Positions 1 through 8,463 of a stretch of DNA of 64,000 nucleotides are shown piece after piece. Position 1 is the stretch's first letter. The number at the start of each line of letters is the position of its first letter. Origin of the DNA: Glaciecola sp964195425. GTDB lineage: Bacteria; Pseudomonadota; Gammaproteobacteria; Enterobacterales; Alteromonadaceae. Under the pieces are notes generated by a model, which saw nothing but the letters and a program-made list of their open reading frames with translations, had not been told where the DNA came from and ran no database searches. Location of the stretch: the NCBI GenBank assembly GCA_964195425.1, contig CAXMOM010000004.1, positions 93,244 to 157,243 on the forward strand, in the 5' to 3' direction. The position numbers were made by a program, and so were the translations under genes.

Positions 1-291
1 ATTGAGCCAATCGAAGTAGAAGGTAAGATTGTGCCTGAACGTTTAGGCGGCAAATATTTGGCTGTTGCCAGTGTTGAATATGCCTACAATGTAAGTGATA
101 AGTGGAGGTTAGCTGCATTTATCGATGCCGGTAGCGCTAACGATAAATTTGCTAGCGATATTGCCACAGGCATAGGCATTGGATTGCATTGGTTATCGCC
201 TATTGGTAACGTCCAACTTTACGTCGCACATGGGCATTCGAGCTATGAGCAGGATAACAAAATACACCTAATTATTGGACCGGGGCTCTAA
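1..291 (+). CDS. tamA: TamA, C-terminal end of the Omp85 barrel (partial)
   Basis: The reading frame is open from the first base, so the gene starts before the window and only about 96 C-terminal residues are visible. The segment has alternating beta-strand character, with IDAGSAN, a GIGIGLHWLSPIG stretch and a final strand ending in IGPGL. These are hallmarks of the last strands of Omp85-family barrels (BamA/TamA). The gene directly downstream is tamB, two bases after the stop, which fixes the identity as TamA rather than BamA. TamA is the outer-membrane part of the translocation and assembly module, which helps insert outer-membrane proteins and, with TamB, may carry phospholipids to the outer membrane. 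Confidence 0.88.
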   Translation: MEPIEVEGKIVPERLGGKYLAVASVEYAYNVSDKWRLAAFIDAGSANDKFASDIATGIGIGLHWLSPIGNVQLYVAHGHSSYEQDNKIHLIIGPGL

Positions 292-293
292 GT

Positions 294-3200
294 ATGAAAG
301 TAGTTAATTTAACTAAATGCTTGGCCTATGCTTTCCTAGGTACGCTATTGTTATTGATTATAATAGTCTTGCTCGTACTGTCGCCGCTAGGTGTTAGCAC
401 ACTTGTTAGCATTGCAAATGATCAAAGCGGCGTAATAATTGAAGACTCATCAGGAAGCTTTTATTCAGAAGTAAGCTTGAGTAAAGTTCGATTTAGCAAC
501 CCTCAAATTATGATTAAGGGTGATGTGGTCAAACTCGATATGGGCCTAAATTGCTTATTTGCTGGTAAAGCATGTATTGATAATATAAGTGCTCGAAACC
601 TTGAAGTCGTGTTACTCGAAGATACGTCGCCACCCGCAGTATCTGAGTCCACTGCCCAGTATATTGAACTGCCCTTTGCCGCTTATCTAAACAGGTTTGC
701 GCTTGATCAGTTATCGATTTATACACAAAAAACAGACGCACAAAAATCGCTGCTTGCTAAATTACTCAAAGTAAACGCGAAAGCCTCTATGCATAAAGCC
801 CTAGTGGTAGACGAGCTAAACGTCAAAGACGCTACCATTGTAATGGCAAGCCCATCAGCACCTGAAGAAAAAACAAACGCTGAGCCCATAAGCAATACTG
901 GTGAGCATTGGATTGAACTGCTCAAAAATGCACAATACACACCTATTGCTTTACGCAATGTGTTTGTGCCGATAAATGCACGCGTAGAACAAATAGCTAT
1001 TGCAAAATTATGTCTACTGCAGGGAGAGGCTTTTTGTACTGAACAAACGCAAATCAACGGTAATATTAATGCGCAAAAACTTACGGCTAATATTGTGACT
1101 AATCCTCAAAACCAAATAGCGTCAAGTATATCCTTAAAAGCTAAAGTTGACTTTGCTGACGGATTTTCTCACGATATAAACTTAGTGCTGCTGCCTAACG
1201 CTAAGGTAAGTTCAAAGAAGGCTGAATCTGTTGTTATTAATCTTGTTGGCAAGATAAATGATATAAGCCTTACAATGAACTCAGCAAAAGCGAAAAACAG
1301 GCTGTTGACCCTTAGTGCACAATTTGATGTTTCTAAACCGGCTTTACCGCTTAATATCGAATTGGCTGTAAATAACTATCAAACAACTCTAAGTGCTTGG
1401 TTACCCGAGTTAAATATCCCTATTTCTCGCTTAACAGCCTCTATAGCTGGCAACACACAGGCATATGAACTTAACGCTGCTGCCAATATTGACACCGAGC
1501 AAGTAAGTGAAATCAGTCTTGCTGGCACTGTCTCTTTAAGCGATAAGTTTTTTACCATAAGCGAGTTTAAAACAAGCGGGAATTTAGGTAATCTTAAGGC
1601 TAGTTTACAAGCAAAGCTGACTAAGTTTGCCGGTACAGATGGCGTTTCCTTAACAAGCGCTATTGGGTTTAACAAGCTGCAAATAAAGCCTTTAGTTCCT
1701 CAAATAGATAGTCAGCTAAATGGAAATCTTAGTGTAAATGCCAGCATTACGCCCACACAGTTTTGGGGAGAACTAAACTGCCGCAAAGTGCAAGGCTTAC
1801 TACAAGGACTTAATTTATCTTTGCTGTGCGATGTTTCAGTGAATAAAGCAGGGTTAGTAAATGTTAAGTCGTTTACCCTTATCCAAGGTAAAAACCGCGT
1901 TCAGGGCAATGGACATTTTGAACTACCGTCTGGTTTACATACAAGTGATTTGAATTCATCAAGTAGCGCTAATACTCAATGGGTTCAAGATACAAAAGCG
2001 GCGTTACAACTTAATCTTAACTTGGTTGATTTAGCCAGTTTGTATCCAGAGTTAAGTGGCACTATTGTAGGTATGGCGAAGATAGAAGGCCAAGTTGACA
2101 AGCCTTCTATGGTAGCCAGTGCAACGATTGATACATTGAAGTTTGAGACGTTCAGCGTTAAGCAAGCGCAAATTGACATAGCCGTCGATATCGCTAATGG
2201 TTGGCAAAGTAATATCAAGCTTGCTGCAAAAGAAATTTCGCAAGGGACAACGTTAGCACAGCAGGCAGATGTGACGATAAATGGAGATTTATCATCACAT
2301 ACACTTAAGCTTAATTTACAACATCCCGAGTACTCTTTTAGCCACAGTTTAAGTGGTGAAGCAACTGTTAATGAGGATGATTGGCGTTGGTCGGGTACAT
2401 GGGAAAAAGGCGTGTTTGCATCTGCTTTTGATACTTTTACCCTAACAAAGCCAACTAGTATTCGCGTTAATCAAACTACGGCAAACGTCAGACCACATTG
2501 CTGGCTTTCGTCAAAGGGTGTCGCTCAACGTTCTGTCCGGGTAAGCGATGAGCAGTCCTCAGCAGTGAGCAATGAGGCCGTATGTATAGAGAAGATGCAG
2601 TATTCTAAAATGCTAAGCGAGGTAAAAGCAAAGCTTGCGTATAATCTAAAAGTACCTTTGCTACATTACTTCCCCGATATTATTCAACAGGGGACTAGCA
2701 TGCCTCTTAGTACCGACATTGAGCTTGTTTATTCGCCGGTTAAGGGCGTCGAATTAGACGCTTATAGTCTGATGACAAAAGCCAATATTATTATGAGCAA
2801 TCATAATGTTGAGCTAGTGGCTTTAGTGGCTAATTCATCTTTAAAAGATCACGTTGTTAAAACCAATGTCTTTGCAGGCACAAAGGCCACTGGCGCCATT
2901 GGCTTTCATTCAACGCTTGATGTAAATCCCAATAACAGGACTCACAAAGGACTATTGCGCATTGATAATTTTTTATTATCGCCCCTCCAGCGTTTCTTGC
3001 CTTATGTAGAGAAATTGACGGGCGCATTGGTCGGCAATATTGTATTTGACGGGCCACTTATTGAACCGGAACTAAATGGAGAGTTACAGATTAATGATGT
3101 TGAGTTGATCTTAGATAGTTACCCATATCCGATTACCAATTTTAATCAAACCGTAACGATTGTGAATAAACAAGCAAATATTGAAGGTGAGTTTGAGGTA

Positions 3201-4259
3201 GGCGCTGGCACAGCAGATTATTCAGGTACCTTAAACTTGTTTAACGAGGGCAAAGCCTTCAGTTTTGAGGGCGAAATACAAGGGTACGGAATACAACTCG
3301 CCTTTGCCGACAACGAATTGCTGGCTTCGCCGTCGTTAAAAATTGCCGTTGATCCCGGTAATTTTACTTTGCAAGGCGAAGTTACCATTCCCAACGCGCA
3401 GATAAAAATTGATAAACTTCCTGAAAGTGCTAAATCGCCTAGTAGCGACATAATCATAATTGGTAAAATACCAGATCCGCCACTTCTGCCCATTGGCCTC
3501 GACATTGATGTACGCATTATACTCGACCCGCCAAAGCTTAAAAGAGTGACCATAAACGCCCTCGATTTAGAAGCCAGCTTAGGGGGCGATGTTAGGGTAC
3601 AAGTAAGGCAAAAACGAAACCCGTTTGATAATCAATTTTCGCCTCTTGAAACCTATGTACATGGCTCGGTAAATATATTAAGTGGTAGCTATGAGGCATA
3701 TGGCCAAAACCTACAAATTAAGAAGGGAGCTATCTTTTTTAATGGCGCACCGAGTTTACCCCAATTTGAAATTACGGCCATTCGTAATCCATTAAATACC
3801 GCCGATAAAGTGGTAGCGGGCATAAGAATAAGTGGTAACCCAGCGGTTCCCAAAGTTAACTTGTTTTCTGAGCCCAGCATGATTCAAGCGAGGCAGATAT
3901 CTTACTTGCTGCGAGGTACCGATTTAGACGGCGGGCCCGTTCAAGGCCAAGATGTAATGCTAGTGAACTTGCTGGTAGGTTTTGGTTTAGGTAATAGTGA
4001 AAATGGCGTTAATAGATTGGGCAAAACCTTGGGTTTCGATTCGCTTAATGTTCAAACTGCAGGTCAGGGTGCCAATACTCAAGTACAATTAACGGGCAGA
4101 ATTTCAGACAATATTCAGGTGACCTACGGTGTTGGAATCTTTGACCAAGCTAGTGAAGTGATTTTACGATATCAATTGTTTCCTCAAATGTATTTGGAGG
4201 CAAAAAGTGGTGCAACAAGTGCGGTTGACTTATTTTACGAATGGACGCGCGGAGAGTAG
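294..4259 (+). CDS. tamB: TamB, inner-membrane-anchored translocation and assembly module protein
   Basis: This 1321-residue protein has one N-terminal membrane segment (about residues 10-31) followed by a very long, beta-rich, low-complexity periplasmic region, as expected for AsmA/TamB-type bridge proteins. The C-terminal ~350 residues carry the conserved TamB (DUF490) domain, with stretches such as GSYEAYGQNLQIKKG, ISGNPAVPKVNLFSEP and the final LFYEWTRGE. Length is close to that of enterobacterial TamB (about 1260). The ATG lies two bases after the tamA stop, so the two genes are surely co-transcribed and probably translationally coupled. TamB spans the periplasm and pairs with TamA at the outer membrane. 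No frameshift or odd segment was seen. Confidence 0.93.
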   Translation: MKVVNLTKCLAYAFLGTLLLLIIIVLLVLSPLGVSTLVSIANDQSGVIIEDSSGSFYSEVSLSKVRFSNPQIMIKGDVVKLDMGLNCLFAGKACIDNISARNLEVVLLEDTSPPAVSESTAQYIELPFAAYLNRFALDQLSIYTQKTDAQKSLLAKLLKVNAKASMHKALVVDELNVKDATIVMASPSAPEEKTNAEPISNTGEHWIELLKNAQYTPIALRNVFVPINARVEQIAIAKLCLLQGEAFCTEQTQINGNINAQKLTANIVTNPQNQIASSISLKAKVDFADGFSHDINLVLLPNAKVSSKKAESVVINLVGKINDISLTMNSAKAKNRLLTLSAQFDVSKPALPLNIELAVNNYQTTLSAWLPELNIPISRLTASIAGNTQAYELNAAANIDTEQVSEISLAGTVSLSDKFFTISEFKTSGNLGNLKASLQAKLTKFAGTDGVSLTSAIGFNKLQIKPLVPQIDSQLNGNLSVNASITPTQFWGELNCRKVQGLLQGLNLSLLCDVSVNKAGLVNVKSFTLIQGKNRVQGNGHFELPSGLHTSDLNSSSSANTQWVQDTKAALQLNLNLVDLASLYPELSGTIVGMAKIEGQVDKPSMVASATIDTLKFETFSVKQAQIDIAVDIANGWQSNIKLAAKEISQGTTLAQQADVTINGDLSSHTLKLNLQHPEYSFSHSLSGEATVNEDDWRWSGTWEKGVFASAFDTFTLTKPTSIRVNQTTANVRPHCWLSSKGVAQRSVRVSDEQSSAVSNEAVCIEKMQYSKMLSEVKAKLAYNLKVPLLHYFPDIIQQGTSMPLSTDIELVYSPVKGVELDAYSLMTKANIIMSNHNVELVALVANSSLKDHVVKTNVFAGTKATGAIGFHSTLDVNPNNRTHKGLLRIDNFLLSPLQRFLPYVEKLTGALVGNIVFDGPLIEPELNGELQINDVELILDSYPYPITNFNQTVTIVNKQANIEGEFEVGAGTADYSGTLNLFNEGKAFSFEGEIQGYGIQLAFADNELLASPSLKIAVDPGNFTLQGEVTIPNAQIKIDKLPESAKSPSSDIIIIGKIPDPPLLPIGLDIDVRIILDPPKLKRVTINALDLEASLGGDVRVQVRQKRNPFDNQFSPLETYVHGSVNILSGSYEAYGQNLQIKKGAIFFNGAPSLPQFEITAIRNPLNTADKVVAGIRISGNPAVPKVNLFSEPSMIQARQISYLLRGTDLDGGPVQGQDVMLVNLLVGFGLGNSENGVNRLGKTLGFDSLNVQTAGQGANTQVQLTGRISDNIQVTYGVGIFDQASEVILRYQLFPQMYLEAKSGATSAVDLFYEWTRGE

Positions 4260-4310
4260 CGTTAAAATCGCAGCAAAGAAGTGTTGACTTTAACATAGCT
4301 TATACGAGTA

Positions 4311-4526
4311 TTAGTCGTTGTTACGCAACAGTTCGCGATAATACTTAGCCACTAAAGCGTGGCGGTTTCTAATGTCGAGTTTCCGGTAAATGTTGGCGCA
4401 ATGAAATTTAACCGTGCGCTCGCTTATAAATAAATCACAGGCGATCAATTTGTTGGGCAAACCCTCCAAAATTTTTACTGCGATCTGTTTTTCTCGGTTT
4501 GACAGTATTTCTATGTTACTCATCAT
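4311..4526 (-). CDS. Stand-alone LuxR/GerE-type helix-turn-helix protein
   Basis: A 71-residue protein made almost entirely of a GerE/LuxR-type DNA-binding domain. LSNREKQIAVKILEG is followed by the recognition region SERTVKFHCANIYRKLDI. There is no receiver or ligand-binding domain. The start is supported by an AAGGAAG ribosome-binding site six bases upstream. It is the third gene of a run on the minus strand (HlyD, C39 ABC exporter, this gene), 43 bases after the exporter stop, so it is probably co-transcribed. By position it may regulate the exporter operon or its cargo; that role is inferred only from context. It is convergent with tamB. Confidence 0.8.
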   Translation of the reverse strand: MMSNIEILSNREKQIAVKILEGLPNKLIACDLFISERTVKFHCANIYRKLDIRNRHALVAKYYRELLRNND

Positions 4527-4569
4527 AATAGTCTTCCTTATCTATTTTAGGTTTAATGTTGGTTTCTGT

Positions 4570-6789
4570 TTAGCTTAACGTTGGGTTGGTGGCGGAGGGT
4601 AAATTATCGAGTGAATAACTGATTTCAGTCAGGCCATGGTTCGATAACGCGTACACCTTATTTGCGGTGGCGATAGTTTGTGGTCTATGCGCGACCATAA
4701 TAATAGTGGTGTTTAGGGTTTTTAGCTGCCTACATACCTGAGCTTCGGTGGCTAGGTCTAAATGGCTAGTAGCTTCATCTAGTACTAATAAATCAGGCTG
4801 TTGATAGAGCGCTCGGGCTAATAATATTCGTTGTTTTTGGCCACCGCTTAAGCTATCACCCATGTCACCAATTAAGGTTTGATATTGCATGGTCATTGCC
4901 ATAATGTCGGTGTCGATACAGGCAAGTTTGGCGGCTTCAATAACGTGCTCAATATCTATTCTTTCGGCAAATTGCGAAATGTTGTCAATAACGCTACCGC
5001 TAAGGAGTTGGTCATCTTGCATTACCGCAGCAATACGCTGATATTGTCTGCTTTGTGGGGAAAAAGGGGCTTTATTGAAGGTGATTTGACCTTTGCTGGG
5101 AGAAATAAGCCCCAGCAAACAATGTAGTAAAGAGGTTTTGCCACAGCCACTTGGACCAACAATGGCGATATGTTCGCCTGAGCATATTTTTATTGATAAG
5201 TTGTCAAATAACCATGGTTGATTGTTATGATAACGAAAACCAATATGGCTAAGGTCTATGGTGGCACCCCCTTGATGTGCGCTGCGAAGTTTTGTTAATT
5301 GCACTTGACCGCTTACTGATAGCAGCTCATCACCATTGTTCGTTACCTCCGGCGCCTGATGAACAATATCTTCAATTCGCGCTAAGTGAACATTTAAGAT
5401 TTTATACTCAATCCACATTTCAATAAGACTAATTGATGAGCTTACAAAGCGAGTCTTATAGCTCATAAACGCAAACAACATACCTACTGTGAATTCGCTT
5501 GCAATAACCAAGGTGGCAGCTACATAAACCACCACTATATTCTCAATTCCAAAAAGAACCTTATTACCGATAGAAAAACCAATGTTCCACTGATCTAATT
5601 TTATACGCTGATTGATATTGCTAATAAATAGGTTGAGCCATTTTGTTTGTGTGCGTGCTCCGGTATTGGCTAACTTGATGGTGCGCGCCGCCCGTATCGA
5701 CTGCATAAAAAAACTTTGTTGTTGGGCATCGCTTTGTAAAATTTGTTGGTTGAGATGTTTAATAGGATAAAACAATGCCCAGCGGCCAAGGCTATACAAA
5801 ACCACTATCGCAATAACGATTAAGGCTAACTTTGCCGAATATATAAACATCACCACTAAGGTAGCCATACTCAGTATACCGTCAATAAGTGCGGTGACTA
5901 AACCTTGGGTGAGAGCATCGCGTACTGGTTGCAGTGAACTAAAACGGCTTACGATATCGCCCATATGACGGCGCTGAAAGTACGCCAAAGGCAAGCTCAA
6001 TAAGTGAGCTAATACACTGCTTGAAATATGTAGGTTAAATGCATTTGAAAACCGCAATAACACAACTTCACGTAGCCATTGAGTCGCACTTTTAATTAGT
6101 AACAACAAGCCAAAACCAAAAGCTAGGACTAATAGCAAAGATTCAGAGGAGATAAGCAATACTTTATCAACCACAGTTTGCATATAGAATGGCGAAGCAA
6201 GGGCAAATATTTGAATGAGTAAGGATAGGCCAATCAAAAAACCAAGCTGGTGTTTGACACCTTTTATAGGCTTGGTAAAATCCCATAAAGATAGTGTGTT
6301 AGGTTTTCCATTAGATGCAAATGTATGGTTAGGTTTAAGTTCAAGGGCAACGCCGGTAAAGCTCTTGCTCGCATGTGACCAACTAAGCTTGCGTTCGCCA
6401 ACTGCAGGATCGCTAATATACACATGGCGTTTAGTCACTTTGGTGAGGACCACAAAATGCGAAAAATTCCAGTGTAATATAGCGGGGCTCTGTAGCTGAC
6501 TAAGTTCGTCTAATTCTAGTTTTAATGCCCGCGAAGATAAGCCTATAGTGTGGGCGTAGTCTATCAACTGATGCATGCTCAAACCTTGTTGGCTAGCGGG
6601 CATAACGGCGCGCAATTGTCTAAGCAATAAGTGTTTGCCAAAAAAGCTGCTAACCATGCACAAGCAGGCAAGACCGCATTCACTGGATTCGGCTTGCATC
6701 ACCAATGCCACCTTACTTCGCCAGGAAAAGCTTAGTTTTGTAAACCAGTGCTTGCTAGTATGCTCGGCATTGCTTGCACTATCACTCAT
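4570..6789 (-). CDS. C39-peptidase ABC exporter (bacteriocin/RiPP-type peptide exporter)
   Basis: A 739-residue fusion of three domains. The N-terminal C39 peptidase (about residues 28-150) has the expected triad: Cys38 in SECGLAC, His111 in SHFVVL and Asp127 in SDPA, with oxyanion Gln32. An exporter transmembrane domain follows (about 175-460). The nucleotide-binding domain has Walker A GPSGCGKT (545-552), Q-loop VMQDD, signature LSGGQ (647-651) and Walker B LLVLDE (667-672). Such proteins cut double-glycine leaders from peptides and export them with a HlyD-type adaptor and TolC. The start overlaps the hlyD stop by four bases (ATGA), showing translational coupling. All catalytic residues are intact, yet no precursor gene is seen nearby. 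Confidence 0.92.
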   Translation of the reverse strand: MSDSASNAEHTSKHWFTKLSFSWRSKVALVMQAESSECGLACLCMVSSFFGKHLLLRQLRAVMPASQQGLSMHQLIDYAHTIGLSSRALKLELDELSQLQSPAILHWNFSHFVVLTKVTKRHVYISDPAVGERKLSWSHASKSFTGVALELKPNHTFASNGKPNTLSLWDFTKPIKGVKHQLGFLIGLSLLIQIFALASPFYMQTVVDKVLLISSESLLLVLAFGFGLLLLIKSATQWLREVVLLRFSNAFNLHISSSVLAHLLSLPLAYFQRRHMGDIVSRFSSLQPVRDALTQGLVTALIDGILSMATLVVMFIYSAKLALIVIAIVVLYSLGRWALFYPIKHLNQQILQSDAQQQSFFMQSIRAARTIKLANTGARTQTKWLNLFISNINQRIKLDQWNIGFSIGNKVLFGIENIVVVYVAATLVIASEFTVGMLFAFMSYKTRFVSSSISLIEMWIEYKILNVHLARIEDIVHQAPEVTNNGDELLSVSGQVQLTKLRSAHQGGATIDLSHIGFRYHNNQPWLFDNLSIKICSGEHIAIVGPSGCGKTSLLHCLLGLISPSKGQITFNKAPFSPQSRQYQRIAAVMQDDQLLSGSVIDNISQFAERIDIEHVIEAAKLACIDTDIMAMTMQYQTLIGDMGDSLSGGQKQRILLARALYQQPDLLVLDEATSHLDLATEAQVCRQLKTLNTTIIMVAHRPQTIATANKVYALSNHGLTEISYSLDNLPSATNPTLS

Positions 6790-8105
6790 ATTGAGGGCTT
6801 AATTAAGGGCGTATTGGGTGCAAACACCGGGTCGGCAATATCGAATAAAGGCGCTAATAGCCAGCTCAAAATAGTCGTTTCTTGTTTATTGACTGACGCA
6901 CTTATGGTCATGCCTGAGCGCAGCGATATACTGTCTATACTCGATGCCGGTGGCACATAGTCAATATCGATATTAACTAAGTAAAGCGCTTGATTAGCAT
7001 TAATAGTAAGACCATCAATATCTTGTGGCGCAATCACTTGTTCAGATATATGGGATACTACGCCATCAAGGCTGCCAAATTTTTGGTAGGCAAAGCCATC
7101 CACTTTTATTTGTACCTGTTGCTCTTTTTGCAAAAATGCAACCTGATGCGATGGAATAGCCAGTTGCACAAAATAGCTTGGGGTTGAAGGCGCAATTTGC
7201 GTAATGACTTGGTTGAATGAAACACTTTTTCCCGCACCAATTTGTATGTTATCTACAACGCCAGTGCTTGGCGCAGTGACGGTAATTTGGGTGTCGTTTA
7301 TCAGCGCGTCTAGTTGTTGCTGAGTTTGAATATTGAGCAAGTTTATTTCATGCTCAATTTGCTGCTGTTGTTGCTTGTTGGTGAGCTGTTGCTCTTCTAA
7401 ATCATGATGATTGGTTTGTATCGATTGGGCCCGCATAAACAGCTCAAAATCTTGCTGATGTAACGACAACAATTGCAATTCACTTTGTTCTAGCGGCACT
7501 AACGAAAGCAAACCTTTGGCAACTAAGTTTTTGACCGACTGCCATCTTTGTTGCGCAATATTTAGCTGTATTTGTTGGTTAGTTTGGTGATGTTTTATTT
7601 TGGCAAGTTGCTCGCCTGTCTGCAAATAGCGTTGCGCGATGCCTTGTAAAGCGAAAACTGCGTTGGTGCTATTTTGCTTTAATATAGCCAGCTTATTACT
7701 TTGTTCTTGCAAAATAAGTGTGCGTTTAGTTTGTATGCCAGCTTCGCCTAGTGCCTGGCCTAAGGAACGAGTTATAACCGCAATTGTTTCGCCGGCCTCA
7801 ACATATGAGCCATTGCCTACCAATACCTGCTTAACAATGCCTGCCGATTCTTGACTGCGCACTTCTATCTTGGGTGTTTTAGTGTTTACCCAACCAGTCA
7901 CACTAACCGTTTCGAAGAAGGATTGAGTGCTAATATATGTAACAGCTAACGCAGCAAGCACGGCGCTTACTAGAGACAAAACTATTTGACTAATTTTTGG
8001 CAACATACAGACATTGCCATACTGGTGCATAAAGCTAGCATCTATTGCAGATCGCCTGAACATAGAGGAACCTTGGTCTATATTTGGAGAAGTATTTTGA
8101 GTCAT
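6786..8105 (-). CDS. HlyD-family periplasmic adaptor (membrane fusion protein) of the peptide exporter
   Basis: A 439-residue protein with a short cytoplasmic head, one membrane segment (about 39-59), a biotinyl-lipoyl half (GIVKQVLVGNGSYVEAGETIAVI), a long Gln-rich coiled coil (about 130-270), the second lipoyl half (APSTGVVDNIQIG) and a beta-barrel region. This matches HlyD/CvaA-type adaptors of type I secretion. An AAAGGA ribosome-binding site lies five bases before the ATG. It is the first gene of the operon, preceded by a good sigma70-like promoter. It should link the C39 ABC exporter to an outer-membrane TolC channel; a tolC gene lies about 13 kb away. Confidence 0.9.
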   Translation of the reverse strand: MTQNTSPNIDQGSSMFRRSAIDASFMHQYGNVCMLPKISQIVLSLVSAVLAALAVTYISTQSFFETVSVTGWVNTKTPKIEVRSQESAGIVKQVLVGNGSYVEAGETIAVITRSLGQALGEAGIQTKRTLILQEQSNKLAILKQNSTNAVFALQGIAQRYLQTGEQLAKIKHHQTNQQIQLNIAQQRWQSVKNLVAKGLLSLVPLEQSELQLLSLHQQDFELFMRAQSIQTNHHDLEEQQLTNKQQQQQIEHEINLLNIQTQQQLDALINDTQITVTAPSTGVVDNIQIGAGKSVSFNQVITQIAPSTPSYFVQLAIPSHQVAFLQKEQQVQIKVDGFAYQKFGSLDGVVSHISEQVIAPQDIDGLTINANQALYLVNIDIDYVPPASSIDSISLRSGMTISASVNKQETTILSWLLAPLFDIADPVFAPNTPLIKPSI

Positions 8106-8180
8106 TAAAGTCCTTTAAATAATCTATTTGGTAAAATGAACATACAATTCACTTTCCTGTTGTTGATTGCCATATAAGCT

Positions 8181-8208
8181 AAAATACAAGTAGGCAAATG
8201 GCTGTCAA
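8181..8208 (-). promoter_or_regulatory. Sigma70-like promoter of the hlyD/C39-exporter operon
   Basis: Read on the minus strand there is TTGACA, a 16-base spacer and TATTTT, giving a 5' leader of about 70 bases before the hlyD ATG. Just upstream of the -35 lies a near-palindrome (ACAA, one extra A, CGCGCG, TTGT; bases 8217-8230) that could bind a regulator. This is pattern matching only. Confidence 0.5.
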
Positions 8209-8372
8209 AGATAGGACAAACGCGCGTTGTTTTTTTACATTGACTTAAATTGTCCGAATTTTATGGCTGAACATTTAGGCAGGTTTGGTGTTTTTGACTG
8301 AACATCAGCGCGGGTTTTGACGTTCTTGGGAGTAATTGCATCAAATATGTAAATGTGAAAAGCTGCGTACAT
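8209..8372. other. Upstream region of the exporter operon with a spaced direct repeat
   Basis: This stretch holds no gene. It contains two copies of TGRCTGAACAT at 8264-8274 and 8295-8305. Their starts are 31 bases apart, about three helical turns, as expected for paired operator sites. No short open frame with a double-glycine leader was recognised here. Confidence 0.35.
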
Positions 8373-8406
8373 AAAAAAAGCTGGCGAATAAGTAAGCGCC
8401 AGCTTT
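8373..8406 (-). terminator. Rho-independent terminator of the amidohydrolase gene
   Basis: A 10-bp perfect stem (AAAGCTGGCG / CGCCAGCTTT) with a 10-base loop is followed on the minus strand by a run of seven Ts. It lies just after the amidohydrolase stop codon. Confidence 0.85.
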
Positions 8407-8463
8407 CAAGATTTTGTAGCATCGCTACTGCATAGTTTTACCTATCGCAGTAAACGTTTTTTA

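Noticed and set aside
719..1057. 112-codon minus-strand frame inside tamB
   Set aside because: Shadow of the tamB reading frame; Ser/Ala-rich antisense translation without features.
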